Assembly: GCF_013166595.1 (NCBI RefSeq)
Contig: NZ_JABKKG010000005.1
Coordinates: 250,083 to 314,082 of the forward strand
Direction: 5' to 3'
Origin: Palleniella intestinalis
GTDB lineage: Bacteria; Bacteroidota; Bacteroidia; Bacteroidales; Bacteroidaceae
DNA length: 64,000 bases
The first letter of the stretch is position 1. The number at the start of each line of letters is the position of its first letter. Positions 15,758-24,891 of this stretch are shown here, piece by piece. The notes below the pieces were generated by a model. It saw nothing but the letters and a program-made list of their open reading frames with translations, made no database searches and was not told the origin of the DNA. The translations under genes and the position numbers were made by a program.

Positions 15758-17935
15758 CTATTTGCCCATGCGCGACACTGCACCAGAGCCTGCGCCTGTG
15801 CCCTTATACTTGGACTTGGCGGCATTGAACACATAGCGGAGCGACATGCTTATGCGCTGACGGCTGTAACGGTTGTCAAGCGTGAGCGTGTAGTAGCCGC
15901 AATCCATTGCCGCAGACATCTTTGAACCCGTATGGAAGATGTCGGCAAACTTGAAGCGCAGGCTCAGGGCATCGTCCTTCAGCCAGCATTTTTGCACCGC
16001 TGCATCCATTGACCACATCGCTTTGGTGAGCGACATGTTCATCTGGTCGCCCTTTGACATCACCATACCGTTGAGCTCCAACTGCCATGAGTGCTTCAGG
16101 CGGAAAGCATTGTTAAGCTGTCCGAACCAGAATGGCTTTGTCTTTTCCACCAACCGCATGCCACTTTCCTCACGAGGGTCGGCGAGGAGTTGCTTCAATG
16201 AGGGTTTCATAAAGCCCACCGTCCAGTTTGGTGTGTAGCATCCGAAGGTAGGCATGGCGGTAATGAAGGCTGACAACTGCTTGTAAGGGTCTTTCAGGTT
16301 GACATGCTTCAGGAGGATGACTCCCTCGTCAAGTCCTTCTGCCGGTGTGCCTTCCATGCCTCCGATGTATGACCATTGTGTGATGACGTTCTTCTGATGT
16401 ATGTACTGCAAGGCAAGATTCAGCCATTTCCAGCGGAAGTTCGCGCCGAGATCCTGCTTGGTGGAGTTCTTCAGCTTAGGGTCACCGGTAACCATGCAGT
16501 AGCGGTTCATGTAGGTAACAGCATCGGAAAGCGTGCCATACCATGGGCGTTCAGTCTTCATGCTGTAAGAGAGTGCCGCCTGGACAGGGCCGAGCTGTGT
16601 GGAGAACGACGCTGAAGGGAAGAAATCATCGGTATAGCGTGTCATGTTGTTCTTGGAGTCAAGGCAGTCCGTATAGTCAAAACCGACATGCTCATAGCGC
16701 AGTCCGACACTGGCAGAACCCACCTTCGGAATCTGGAAACCATACTCCAAGAAGGCTGCGATGTTCTTGTCGCTGACCTCCATTTCGGACGAAGGGACGG
16801 TGGTTTTCGTGATAGTGTACTTTGAATCGCGGTTGACGAATGACATCTCCGTGCCGACATTCAGTTCACCTTTCCACACCGGGTAAGAGAAGACGAGCTT
16901 TGTGGCAAACATACGGTTCTTGTTCATCTTCTCAGTGGCGATGTTTTCAGCCTCTGTCTCAAGCTCTTCGAGCTGTGCGGTGGTGCTGGTTGTCTTGTTG
17001 CGGTAGAGGTCAATGTTCCAGTCGATGCCCAGTTTGCCCACCTTTCCGTTGTAGTAAGCGTTGGCAGACCAGTTGAATGGTTCGTTTTCTTTCTCTGCCG
17101 AGTTGGAGAAGATATGCTCCGTGACGACATTATTCGTCAGAATATCCTCATCAAGAGCACTCCATGAAGTGCCATAAAGCTGACTTTTCATGTCTATGCG
17201 CATACCGACGGAATGGTTGTCGGCTATCTGCCAGTTGAAACCAACGTTGTAGCTCAGACCGTAATAGTTGGTGTTATTATACGTGTCTCCTTCTTGTGAG
17301 ACTGTTGCCGCTTTATAGTAACTGTCCTGGCGGAGGGTCTGCGTGTGCTCGTTCCGCCACTGCCAATAGTTGAGTTTGCCGAAAACGTCAACGGAGTTGT
17401 GACGGTAGTTGACCTTCACTGTTGACGAAGGGTTGAATGTTTCGTTCTGAACATCGTAGTTGCCATCGGCGAAAGCGTTGAATCCGAAGCCTTCTCCCTG
17501 ACGTTTCTTGGTGCGTATGCGCACTACGGCCGTCACCGTGGCGTCGTATTGTGCGCCGGGATTGTGGATGACATCGACGTCGAGAATCTCCTCGGAGCGT
17601 ATGGTCTTGAACTCGTTGATGTCCTGCACCTTGCGCCCGTTGATGTAATAAACCGGCTGTCCTTTGCCTATCACCTCGAGGTCATCGCCGTTTTTCGTCA
17701 TGCCCGGAACCTTCGCGAGCATCTCTTCCAATGTGCCCGACTGGGAGAGTACCGAGCCTTCAATCTTTGTGAGCATGGAGTTGCCCTTCAGTTTTGTCTT
17801 CGGTGCCGTGCCTTTCACCACCACCGCACTGAGTTCCGCCTCTTTGTAGATGCTGTCAAGGGCTGCTGCCTGATCCTGTGCGGTGGCTGTTATGGAAAGA
17901 AGAAGTCCTGCTGTTATGAGTGATTTTGTCTTCAT
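15758..17935 (-). CDS. Outer-membrane beta-barrel receptor (TonB-dependent-like, OMP_b-brl_3 type)
   Basis: Starting at the ATG at 17935, the 725-residue protein opens with a signal peptide (MKTKSLITAGLLLSITATAQ). A plug-like domain follows, with LEEMLAKVPGM and the GKGQPVYYINGRKVQDINEF stretch, then a long barrel rich in alternating aromatic residues. The open frame extends to 18034, but the extension has no signal-peptide character. There is no N-terminal carboxypeptidase-regulatory domain as in SusC, which fits the OMP_b-brl_3 family often found near GntR/ABC modules in Bacteroidales. The ligand is unknown. It lies 118 bases after the GntR gene on the same strand. Confidence 0.85.
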   Translation of the reverse strand: MKTKSLITAGLLLSITATAQDQAAALDSIYKEAELSAVVVKGTAPKTKLKGNSMLTKIEGSVLSQSGTLEEMLAKVPGMTKNGDDLEVIGKGQPVYYINGRKVQDINEFKTIRSEEILDVDVIHNPGAQYDATVTAVVRIRTKKRQGEGFGFNAFADGNYDVQNETFNPSSTVKVNYRHNSVDVFGKLNYWQWRNEHTQTLRQDSYYKAATVSQEGDTYNNTNYYGLSYNVGFNWQIADNHSVGMRIDMKSQLYGTSWSALDEDILTNNVVTEHIFSNSAEKENEPFNWSANAYYNGKVGKLGIDWNIDLYRNKTTSTTAQLEELETEAENIATEKMNKNRMFATKLVFSYPVWKGELNVGTEMSFVNRDSKYTITKTTVPSSEMEVSDKNIAAFLEYGFQIPKVGSASVGLRYEHVGFDYTDCLDSKNNMTRYTDDFFPSASFSTQLGPVQAALSYSMKTERPWYGTLSDAVTYMNRYCMVTGDPKLKNSTKQDLGANFRWKWLNLALQYIHQKNVITQWSYIGGMEGTPAEGLDEGVILLKHVNLKDPYKQLSAFITAMPTFGCYTPNWTVGFMKPSLKQLLADPREESGMRLVEKTKPFWFGQLNNAFRLKHSWQLELNGMVMSKGDQMNMSLTKAMWSMDAAVQKCWLKDDALSLRFKFADIFHTGSKMSAAMDCGYYTLTLDNRYSRQRISMSLRYVFNAAKSKYKGTGAGSGAVSRMGK

Positions 17936-18053
17936 TGTTCGTAATTTTTGTATTGCGTAAAGGGAAAATAAATGTGTTTGTGTTGTTATGTTGTTGTGTC
18001 TGTGTTGTAAGGTTGATGACTTTTCAGGCTTCATTCACGGCACTGTGAAGGCA

Positions 18054-18467
18054 TTAACTGCCGGAGACATCAGGAGTCTCCGTGCTACCCCCCCCATTTT
18101 TTTTCGGCTTCTGCGAAGCGTGATACTCCTTGACGACATCGTCAATGGAGATGCCGAGGAGGCTCATCTGGCGGAACATTTCCGCGAGAGTCTTATGGAT
18201 GAAAGTCTCTTTGCGCTGCCGGCGGATTGCGCTTTTCGCACCGGCGGTGACAAAATAGCCCATGCCACGGCGCTGGTAGATAATCTCCGAGCGTGACAAT
18301 TCCTCGTAAGTCTTCATGACTGTGTTGATGTTCACCTGCATGAGTGTGGCGTAGTCGCGCACCGACGGTATGCGTTGGTCTTCGGCATAAGCACCGGAGA
18401 GTATCTCGTCACATATTCGGTCGGATATCTGCAGATATATCGGCCGGTCTTTATTGAACATTTCCAT
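18054..18467 (-). CDS. GntR-family transcriptional regulator (YtrA-like), with G8 tract near the end
   Basis: A winged-helix DNA-binding domain occupies residues 5-75 (RPIYLQISDRICDEILSG, then IPSVRDYATLMQVNINTVMKTY as the recognition region). A short helical C-terminal segment follows, as in YtrA-type regulators controlling ABC operons. The start at 18467 (or ATG 18461) is 4 bases after the upstream permease stop, so it closes the ABC operon. The tail is coded by A8-T-G8 (18088-18104). One extra G would give an immediate TAG, and one fewer G would give a different 19-residue tail. The open frame to 18602 overlaps the permease and is rejected. Confidence 0.88.
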   Translation of the reverse strand: MEMFNKDRPIYLQISDRICDEILSGAYAEDQRIPSVRDYATLMQVNINTVMKTYEELSRSEIIYQRRGMGYFVTAGAKSAIRRQRKETFIHKTLAEMFRQMSLLGISIDDVVKEYHASQKPKKNGGGSTETPDVSGS

Positions 18468-18471
18468 AAGC

Positions 18472-19293
18472 TTATTTGTTGAAGAAACGGTTGTTGATAA
18501 TCTGGCTGCGGCTGAAGAGACGGAAGGAATACCAGTAGCAGAAGCTGATGAACGCAAGTTCGACAAGCAGCACCACGCATTTCGCAAAGTCCTCTCCGAC
18601 ATACCATTCTATTTCAAGCGCACAGTCATTGGCATCAAGAATCTCGTTGAGCACCCATCCTGCACCTGTCAGCAACGTACCTACGACAAACGGAACGACT
18701 ATACACCAAAAGACGCAAGTAAAGATAAACTGGTGCTTGCGGAACAGTGTGCCGCCCAGAATGAAGGCTGCGTGCGCAGAGACAAGTCCGAAAATGAAAG
18801 CCGTCACGCCCCATATCACGCCCAAATTTGTTATCTCCAAGGCATCTGCCAATATGCCAAGGGCGGCCCATGTGACAGAGGAACTTATGCCATAGACACC
18901 TTCAGAGACAATCCTCTGTACGCCGTCACCGGCAATGAGTCCTGCGATACAAGTCCCACCGAGCACCAATGTGACATAAATCCAGTTTGCCACATATTTC
19001 TCCAGATTAGTGGCAGGAAGCATGGCATAGTTAAGGAACGCTGTCTTTGTCTTTGTGTTGAAGCTCACTCCTGTAGCATATTTAAGCATTATCACGCTGA
19101 TGCAGATGAGCATCACCACTGCCATGGACGACACTTCGCCATAGTCGGCAGCCTCATCCGAAAACCAGAACCCGTTAGCCACGCTCATTGCAAAGAGCAT
19201 TCCTATAAGTCCGCCGATGAAAGTGCGCAGGAGTTCCCCTTTTCTGCCTATGACATTCCAGCGTACTACTTGTAGAAGTCTGTCTGTTTTCAT
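18472..19293 (-). CDS. Polytopic membrane protein, ABC-permease-like (copy 1)
   Basis: A 273-residue integral membrane protein with about six hydrophobic segments. It is clearly homologous to the product of 20122-20943. Both open MKT-RLLQ--RWN-I-RKG and end LF-RSQIINNR-FN, and their lengths match when this start is used (an ATG three codons upstream also exists). In the context of an ABC ATPase and a GntR regulator it is probably the transmembrane partner. The substrate is unknown. It follows the GIN-domain gene by 58 bases and precedes GntR by 4. Confidence 0.8.
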   Translation of the reverse strand: MKTDRLLQVVRWNVIGRKGELLRTFIGGLIGMLFAMSVANGFWFSDEAADYGEVSSMAVVMLICISVIMLKYATGVSFNTKTKTAFLNYAMLPATNLEKYVANWIYVTLVLGGTCIAGLIAGDGVQRIVSEGVYGISSSVTWAALGILADALEITNLGVIWGVTAFIFGLVSAHAAFILGGTLFRKHQFIFTCVFWCIVVPFVVGTLLTGAGWVLNEILDANDCALEIEWYVGEDFAKCVVLLVELAFISFCYWYSFRLFSRSQIINNRFFNK

Positions 19294-19351
19294 ATTCTTC
19301 ATGTGTTTTGTTTTATTGTATTCAGACTGCTTGTTGCATCTGAAGGAATTC

Positions 19352-20098
19352 TTACTTTGTGGTTGTTTCTTTCGCTTTCTTGCCTGTCAGCTGCAATTCC
19401 TTTGTCTCTATGTCTCCCGAACCGGCAACGCTTTGTGTGAAAGTTCCGAGAGTACCTTTGAGCTTCACATCTCCCGAGCCGGCAATGCTGACAGATGCTT
19501 CGCCACAATCATGGAAGTTCAAATCCATGTCTCCTGAGCCGGCAATGCTGAATCCGCTCCAAGCGACGTCCATAAGGCTTGCCTTTATGTCGCCGGAACC
19601 TGCTATGTCAAATTCCACGCTGCTTGCCCTTACTCCGGCAAGTTTCACATCTCCGCTACCGGCGATGGACACTTCAAACTTCTTAACCTCAATGGTGTCC
19701 TTGCAGATGAAGTCCACCGACCCTGCAATATTCACGTCCTTGAGGTATGGAGCGGTGATGTGGATAATGCGCGTTCCTGTTTTCAAGTAGTTGATGTGCC
19801 ATATCCTTTTTCTATTAACTATTTGGTCTTTGGTTCCAATGCACAGCGCACCACCTTTCTTTTCCACACCAAGGGTCTTCCAGTCGCCTTCATTAGCTGC
19901 CACACGGACGGAGAAACTGTCACCGACAGTATAATAAACATGACCGTAATCAGCGATTTCCAACTCGTCAAAATCCTTGATGTCTAAGGTTTTTTCAACC
20001 ATTTCACCGTTGATTTCCTTGTTGTCTATGACGCGGACGGAGCACGCTCCCAAGGCAAGCAGTGCCACAGCGGCCATTGTGAGTATATTTATTTTCAT
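19352..20098 (-). CDS. GIN-domain (DUF2807) lipoprotein, copy 1
   Basis: A lipoprotein signal (MKINILTMAAVALLALGACS) gives a Cys-anchored envelope protein of 248 residues. After a head region, the mature part is a beta-helix-like repeat with the phrase SIAGSGD or IAGSGD repeated about six times (roughly 145-235), the mark of the putative auto-transporter adhesin head GIN domain. It is paralogous to 20955-21704. The open frame runs on to 20257, but only the ATG at 20098 (or 20107) gives a lipobox and a length matching the paralogue. The role is unknown; GIN proteins often sit with ABC modules in Bacteroidetes. Confidence 0.88.
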   Translation of the reverse strand: MKINILTMAAVALLALGACSVRVIDNKEINGEMVEKTLDIKDFDELEIADYGHVYYTVGDSFSVRVAANEGDWKTLGVEKKGGALCIGTKDQIVNRKRIWHINYLKTGTRIIHITAPYLKDVNIAGSVDFICKDTIEVKKFEVSIAGSGDVKLAGVRASSVEFDIAGSGDIKASLMDVAWSGFSIAGSGDMDLNFHDCGEASVSIAGSGDVKLKGTLGTFTQSVAGSGDIETKELQLTGKKAKETTTK

Positions 20099-20121
20099 TG
20101 TTTTCATTACTTTTTGGGGGA

Positions 20122-20943
20122 TTAAAGATTGAACATGCGGTTGTTGATAATCTGAGAGCGGCAGAAGAGACGATAGGAAAGCCAATAGAAGAAGCTGACA
20201 ACTACTGCTCCAATGGCGAGAACCGCCCATTTCACGAAGGTTTCTCCTACATACCATTCAATGATGATGACAGTGTCAGTACTGTCCAGCCATGTTTTCC
20301 CGAGATACACCAAGCCACCTAACAACAAGGACAAGACAAAGGGAATCACTATGACAAGGAGGATACATGTGTAGATGAACTGATGCTTGCGGAACAGTGT
20401 GCCACCGAAAATGAACTTGCTGTGGATTGATATTGCCACATACACTCCCAGTGCGATGTTAAGCAAACTTTCCGCTGACTCTGCATGCAGTGTATTATAT
20501 AATGTGTGCAACGCAGCCCAAGTAAGTGAGGAAGCCTTTCCATATCTCACCACTGTCACTGCCATTTGTGCGAAATCGCCTACAACGAAACTTGCAATCA
20601 GGAGCGCACCAAGGACAAGAGTGACATAAATCCAATTGGCAATGAACTTTTCAAGGTTTGTTGCAGGAATCATGGCGTAGCTGATGAAGCCTGTCTTTGT
20701 GGAGTTGTTGAAGCTGATTTGTGTGGCATATTTCAGCATTATCACAGCCATTACAACAAGAAACAGTCCTGCCATTGCCCTATAAGTGCCATGTCCTGCG
20801 AAATGTTTGCCTAACAATAAGTTGTTGGCACACACTGCCGCAAAAAGGATTCCTATCACTCCACCAAAGAAACCGCGTACCATTTTGCCTTTCCGGCTGA
20901 TGATGTTCCAGCGTATAAGCTGTAAAAGTCTGCTTGTTTTCAT
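20122..20943 (-). CDS. Polytopic membrane protein, ABC-permease-like (copy 2)
   Basis: A 273-residue membrane protein with about six hydrophobic helices, paralogous to 18472-19293 throughout. The shared features are the N-terminal RLLQLIRWNII, the central IMLKYATQISF...TGFISYAMIPATNLEKFIANWIYVTLVLG region, and the C-terminal SQIINNRMFN. It lies 11 bases after its GIN-domain partner and 23 bases before the next GIN gene. This makes a tandem duplication of a two-gene unit. Confidence 0.8.
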   Translation of the reverse strand: MKTSRLLQLIRWNIISRKGKMVRGFFGGVIGILFAAVCANNLLLGKHFAGHGTYRAMAGLFLVVMAVIMLKYATQISFNNSTKTGFISYAMIPATNLEKFIANWIYVTLVLGALLIASFVVGDFAQMAVTVVRYGKASSLTWAALHTLYNTLHAESAESLLNIALGVYVAISIHSKFIFGGTLFRKHQFIYTCILLVIVIPFVLSLLLGGLVYLGKTWLDSTDTVIIIEWYVGETFVKWAVLAIGAVVVSFFYWLSYRLFCRSQIINNRMFNL

Positions 20944-20954
20944 AACCTTTTCTC

Positions 20955-21704
20955 CTATTCTTTATCGTCTTTGCTGCTGTATTTCTTGCCTGTAAGCGTG
21001 AGCTTATCGGTATTTATCTTGCCGACTCCCGCCACTTTCTGCTGCAGAGTGCCGAGAACGCCGCGGAGCTTGATGCTTCCCACACCGGCAACTTGTGCAC
21101 GTGACTCAACGCAATCGTGGAAACCAATGTCCATTGTTCCGGCTCCTGCCATGCCCAGTTCGGTCCAAGCAGCATCCTGAATGTCGGCCGTTATGCTTGC
21201 CGCACCGGCTATTGACAGGTCTACATCATGGGCTTTCACACAAGCGAAATGTGCTTTTCCCGCACCGGCTATACTCACACAGAAGTCCTCGGTGACAATA
21301 GTGTCGTTGCAGATGATGTCGGCTGCGCCCGCAACGCTTATGTTCTTGAGGTAAGGGGCGGTGACATAGACCTTGCGCTCATTCCAAGTCCTATTGTTTA
21401 ATCGCCAGATTCTGCTGTTTATGTCCGCATCAGGGACATTGCCAATCAGCAAGGTGCTGTCACTGTTTTCCACCTTTATTTTCTTCATGTCGCCCTCCGC
21501 AGTGCTGACACGGACAGAGAATGTGTCGCCCACGGTGTAGTAGACCTTGGCATAACCGCCTAATTCCAGGCTGTTGAAGTCCTTGATGTCGAAGGTTTTC
21601 TCTATGATTTTGCCGTTTTCTTCCTTATTGGTTGAAAAGCGGAGTGAGCACGCTGACAGTGCGGATGCCACCAAAACTGCCATGATGAATAACTTTATTT
21701 TCAT
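20955..21704 (-). CDS. GIN-domain (DUF2807) lipoprotein, copy 2
   Basis: A 249-residue lipoprotein (MKIKLFIMAVLVASALSACS). It shares the KTFDIKDFNSLELGGYAKVYYTVGD type opening with copy 1 and has the same repeat rhythm, but the repeats read AGAG or AGVG (SIAGAGK, GMAGAGT, QVAGVGS) instead of AGSGD. The divergence suggests an old duplication. It follows the ATPase gene after a 310-base gap that carries palindromes. Confidence 0.88.
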   Translation of the reverse strand: MKIKLFIMAVLVASALSACSLRFSTNKEENGKIIEKTFDIKDFNSLELGGYAKVYYTVGDTFSVRVSTAEGDMKKIKVENSDSTLLIGNVPDADINSRIWRLNNRTWNERKVYVTAPYLKNISVAGAADIICNDTIVTEDFCVSIAGAGKAHFACVKAHDVDLSIAGAASITADIQDAAWTELGMAGAGTMDIGFHDCVESRAQVAGVGSIKLRGVLGTLQQKVAGVGKINTDKLTLTGKKYSSKDDKE

Positions 21705-21804
21705 TGCTTTCCGTTTGATTGATTTTTTTATACGGTAACTTTTGCTTTACATCCGAGTTTGCAAGTCGCTGTGAGGATAACTGCGTAGCGGTTGAAGATA
21801 GTAG

Positions 21805-21911
21805 CCGTGGGTCGCAACCCACGGGATTTGCAAGTATATCGCTGTTAACGACCGATTTATCGGTCGAATACTGACCAACGGTTTCTCTTTATTCGACCGA
21901 TAAATCGGTCG
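21805..21911. repeat. Set of perfect palindromes between ATPase and GIN genes
   Basis: A hairpin with CCGTGGGT (21805-21812) and ACCCACGG (21817-21824) is followed by two palindromes. These are CGACCGAT-TT-ATCGGTCG (21849-21866) and CGACCGAT-AA-ATCGGTCG (21894-21911). A further CCGTGGGTTGCG near 21944 inverts the first hairpin arm. They could be regulator-binding sites, RNA processing signals or a repeat element. Confidence 0.65.
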
Positions 21912-22014
21912 TGTGTTTGTGCTTCTTTTGATTCCGTGGGTTGCGCCCCTCGGCTACTTTCTTGTCACCGCTAACGCGGTTCTTTTCACTGTTCACCGGT
22001 TTGTGACCGAGTGC

Positions 22015-22827
22015 TTACTTGCCTTGCGTCATGGCGTTGAAGAGAATCTCGAGGTTCAGAGGTGTCTCCGGACGGTCGCCGCGTGGTGCCATGACGAGGT
22101 TTCCCATTAGAGATGGCTCGCCATAAATGGCGTCGCCCATGTCCTGCGGCAGGCGAGTCTCGAAGACATATTCGTCACAAATCTCCTGCGTTGACTTGTC
22201 AAGAAGGATGCCTTCGTTGGACATGATGATGACATGGTCAAGCAACTGCTCCACATCATGCACCTGATGGGTGGAGATGATGATAATCCTGTCGTCCGAC
22301 ATCGAAGCGGAAACAGCCTTGCGGAACTGTGCTTTGGAAGGGATGTCGAGGCCGTTTGTCGGTTCGTCCATGAGGAGTATCTTTGTCCTTGTCGCCAAAG
22401 CAAAGCTCATGAACACTTTTTTCTTCTGACCCATGGACAGCTCGGAGAGCTTCAAGTCGGACTCCAGACCGAACTCTGCAAGGCATTTTTCGAGAAGCTC
22501 CTGTGAGAAACGTGGGTAGAACGGTGCGTTCATCTTCACATAGTCGGCAAGGCGGACGGAAGGGAGCTCGAACTCTTCGCTGACGAAAAACATTTCGCTG
22601 AGCATCTCGGGCTTACGGTCAGCACTGTCCATGTCGTCAACTGTGACCATGCCCTTTGTGGGACGAAGAAGTCCCGCGATAAGGTAAAGGAGGGTGGACT
22701 TGCCCACTCCGTTCTTGCCAAGCAGTCCGCAGATGCGGTTCTCCTGCAATTCAAGATACATGTTGCTGAGCACCTGGCGCTTAGAACCCTTGTATTTGAA
22801 ATTCACATTCTGTACTTTTATTTCCAT
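22015..22827 (-). CDS. ABC transporter ATP-binding protein
   Basis: A 270-residue ATPase, first gene of the GntR-linked operon. Walker A is GLLGKNGVGKSTLL (about 34-47), the signature is LSMGQKKK and Walker B is KILLMDEPTNGLD. The Q-loop area and the H-loop STHQVHD are also present. The closest type is the YtrB/CcmA-like group. The start at 22827 (MEIKVQN) is chosen because the promoter box at 22968 leaves the longer frame (to 22902) in the leader. With the membrane proteins downstream it would form an exporter of unknown substrate. It ends with an extended C-terminal segment after the H-loop. Confidence 0.93.
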   Translation of the reverse strand: MEIKVQNVNFKYKGSKRQVLSNMYLELQENRICGLLGKNGVGKSTLLYLIAGLLRPTKGMVTVDDMDSADRKPEMLSEMFFVSEEFELPSVRLADYVKMNAPFYPRFSQELLEKCLAEFGLESDLKLSELSMGQKKKVFMSFALATRTKILLMDEPTNGLDIPSKAQFRKAVSASMSDDRIIIISTHQVHDVEQLLDHVIIMSNEGILLDKSTQEICDEYVFETRLPQDMGDAIYGEPSLMGNLVMAPRGDRPETPLNLEILFNAMTQGK

Positions 22828-22967
22828 AGCTTTGTTATTTATATGTTTTCTTTCTTTGTTTTTATCTGTATCAGAATCTCTGCAAAATGCCATAAGACTC
22901 ACTTTTCATAACCAGAGATGAACTGTCCTGACCTCCTGTTATGGTGTACTACTTTAATATTACACCG

Positions 22968-22975
22968 CAAAGGTA
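22968..22975 (-). promoter_or_regulatory. Promoter -7 box of the ABC/GIN/GntR operon
   Basis: The minus strand reads TACCTTTG, a TAnnTTTG match, about 140 bases before the ATPase ATG. Confidence 0.5.
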
Positions 22976-23179
22976 TAGTAAACGTTTTATATCTGCAAGT
23001 TTTTCGTGACTTTTTTGTAAAAAAATATATCAAAAACTTGTTTTCAAGCTCTCACAAGCCGTATTTCACCTTATAATAATAAACCAAGTGGTTTTTCAGA
23101 AAACACTGCTACATCATGTTCCTTTTGCTTTGCCATACTACGTCACACAATCTGTAAAGGAAAAGAGCGTCAAAAATGA

Positions 23180-23259
23180 GATGCCACCTTTCATGGTATG
23201 ACGGATGACATTTTATAAATTAAGAGGTGACCTTTTGCTGAACAAAAAGCCACCTCTTG
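23180..23259. repeat. Intergenic modular repeat cluster, copy C
   Basis: Carries GATGCCACCTTTCATGG, AAGAGGTGACCTTTTGC and AAAGCCACCTCTTG. It belongs with the AAAGGTnACC-type clusters. It lies between the FadL-type gene and the ABC operon promoter; the rest of 22976-23382 shows no gene. Confidence 0.5.
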
Positions 23260-23382
23260 ATTCGCCTCTTTACACAAACTTTACAGCGAAACCATAAAGT
23301 CTTGTTTTTGAAGCACTAACACTGCGACGGTAATGCCGCTGATTATAATTTTCAGGTAATAATATAATTATCTTCTCTTTCA

Positions 23383-24828
23383 TTAGAACTCGATGTCGCA
23401 TCCCACACCGATGACGTCATTGGAGCGTGTGAACTCGTTCATGCCGTCCTGAGTCTTGTACTTGTCGTAGAAGGTCTTGAAGTATGCAGCCTGGAGTGAA
23501 ACATTCTCATTGACCTTGTACTTGCAGCCGAAACCGAAGGAGGTGGAGTTTGTGACAAAGGATATATCGGACATGTAGGCGTCGGTAAGACCGTAGCGTG
23601 TCACCTGGAAACCTGCAGAGACAGTCACCTTTTCAGTTGTGTTCCATTCCACACCGCCAAGGTACTCGTTGGTGCCGCCTGAGAGCAGTTCCTGCTTGTT
23701 GCCGGCCTTCTTTGACTGCTTGTCGTAGAAATGGTGGTAGCCGGCATTGATGCGGACATTAGGCAGCACGCTCCACTGTGCGCCAAGGGCGAGCAAAGCA
23801 GGAGAGTCCTCACGGACAGAAGTGCCGTCGACAAACTGCTCTACAGCTGACATCATGCCTGCCTGTGCAAGGTTGGACTTGTTTTTCATGGACATGCGTG
23901 TGCGGAACTCGTACTTGCCGGCGAAATTGAATGTGCCGAGCTTCCAGTCGACACCGATGATTGGAGCTATGCCGAAGCCTGTCTGGTCGGATTCAAGGTC
24001 AACACCGTTCTTGTAGGCATCGACAGCGGCGAGCTGTTCTGTGACCGCAGGAGGAAGGGTTATGCCCAATTGTCCAAGCTGTCCAAGCTTCGATGTCAGA
24101 CCATCAACATACTGATTCAGATGTTGGTTGCCATTTACAATAATGTCAGAGATTCTTGCCTGATATTTTGCAGTGCCATAAAGAGCACGAATACCACCGT
24201 AAACAGAGAAATTGTCTGTAACCTTATAGGCTGTACCGAGAGTAAAGCCGAAATAGTACTGCTTACCCTGCATGTAGCCTTCCATGTCATAACTGTTTAC
24301 AGTAGGCAGAGCCATGCTGGCAGGCAGACTGGGCATTTGATTGAATTGGTTGATTAATCCGGCAACACCTGTTGCCATACCGCCAAGGGTGCTCTCGAAA
24401 GAGCCAAGACCCTTGTCAAACTCACATGTGCCACCGCCACCGGAGATAGCGAAGTTGAACTGGAAGGACCATTTTCCTGTGTTGTAGGCAGCCTGTATGG
24501 ATGGGATGAAAGGCACCTGAGCATTGCCCTTGTAGCGCTTTGTCTTATTCTCGCCGGAGAGAGTGTGGTCGAGGAACGGGCTTGTCGTAAAGACAGTACG
24601 TGTCTGGAAAGCCGCCTGCCAGTTAAGGGAGAGGTGCATACCGTCATTGAGGAACGCCACGCCGGCCGGGTTTGAGTAGACTCCGTCAATGCCGATGGCT
24701 GCCTCACGAGCAGGGTTTCTGAGGAATGCAATGTTCTGATTCGTGTTGGTGAGCATGCCGCCGGCATACGCACCGCTGACGCTTGCCACTGAAAGGAGTG
24801 TAAGACAAGCCTTTTTGATAAATTTCAT
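23383..24828 (-). CDS. FadL/OmpP1/TodX-family outer-membrane transport protein
   Basis: A 481-residue barrel protein with a signal peptide (MKFIKKACLTLLSVASVSGAYAG). The early motif NPAREAAIGIDGVYSNPAG carries the doubled NPA typical of FadL hatch domains, which import hydrophobic compounds such as fatty acids across the outer membrane. The C-terminus ends in Phe (DIEF), as barrels do for BAM recognition. It stands alone with its own promoter box; the substrate is unknown. Confidence 0.92.
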   Translation of the reverse strand: MKFIKKACLTLLSVASVSGAYAGGMLTNTNQNIAFLRNPAREAAIGIDGVYSNPAGVAFLNDGMHLSLNWQAAFQTRTVFTTSPFLDHTLSGENKTKRYKGNAQVPFIPSIQAAYNTGKWSFQFNFAISGGGGTCEFDKGLGSFESTLGGMATGVAGLINQFNQMPSLPASMALPTVNSYDMEGYMQGKQYYFGFTLGTAYKVTDNFSVYGGIRALYGTAKYQARISDIIVNGNQHLNQYVDGLTSKLGQLGQLGITLPPAVTEQLAAVDAYKNGVDLESDQTGFGIAPIIGVDWKLGTFNFAGKYEFRTRMSMKNKSNLAQAGMMSAVEQFVDGTSVREDSPALLALGAQWSVLPNVRINAGYHHFYDKQSKKAGNKQELLSGGTNEYLGGVEWNTTEKVTVSAGFQVTRYGLTDAYMSDISFVTNSTSFGFGCKYKVNENVSLQAAYFKTFYDKYKTQDGMNEFTRSNDVIGVGCDIEF

Positions 24829-24883
24829 AAAATACTTATTGAATTATTCTTAAAACCTTAACAATACCAAATTAAATTCGTTG

Positions 24884-24891
24884 CAAAGTTA
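24884..24891 (-). promoter_or_regulatory. Promoter -7 box of the FadL-type gene
   Basis: The minus strand reads TAACTTTG, a TAnnTTTG match, 56 bases before the ATG. Apart from this and the hairpin at 25172, the 24829-25281 stretch holds no gene that I can see. Confidence 0.5.

Noticed and set aside
18467..18602. Longer start for the GntR gene
   Set aside because: The extension overlaps the permease coding end and looks like its out-of-frame reading.
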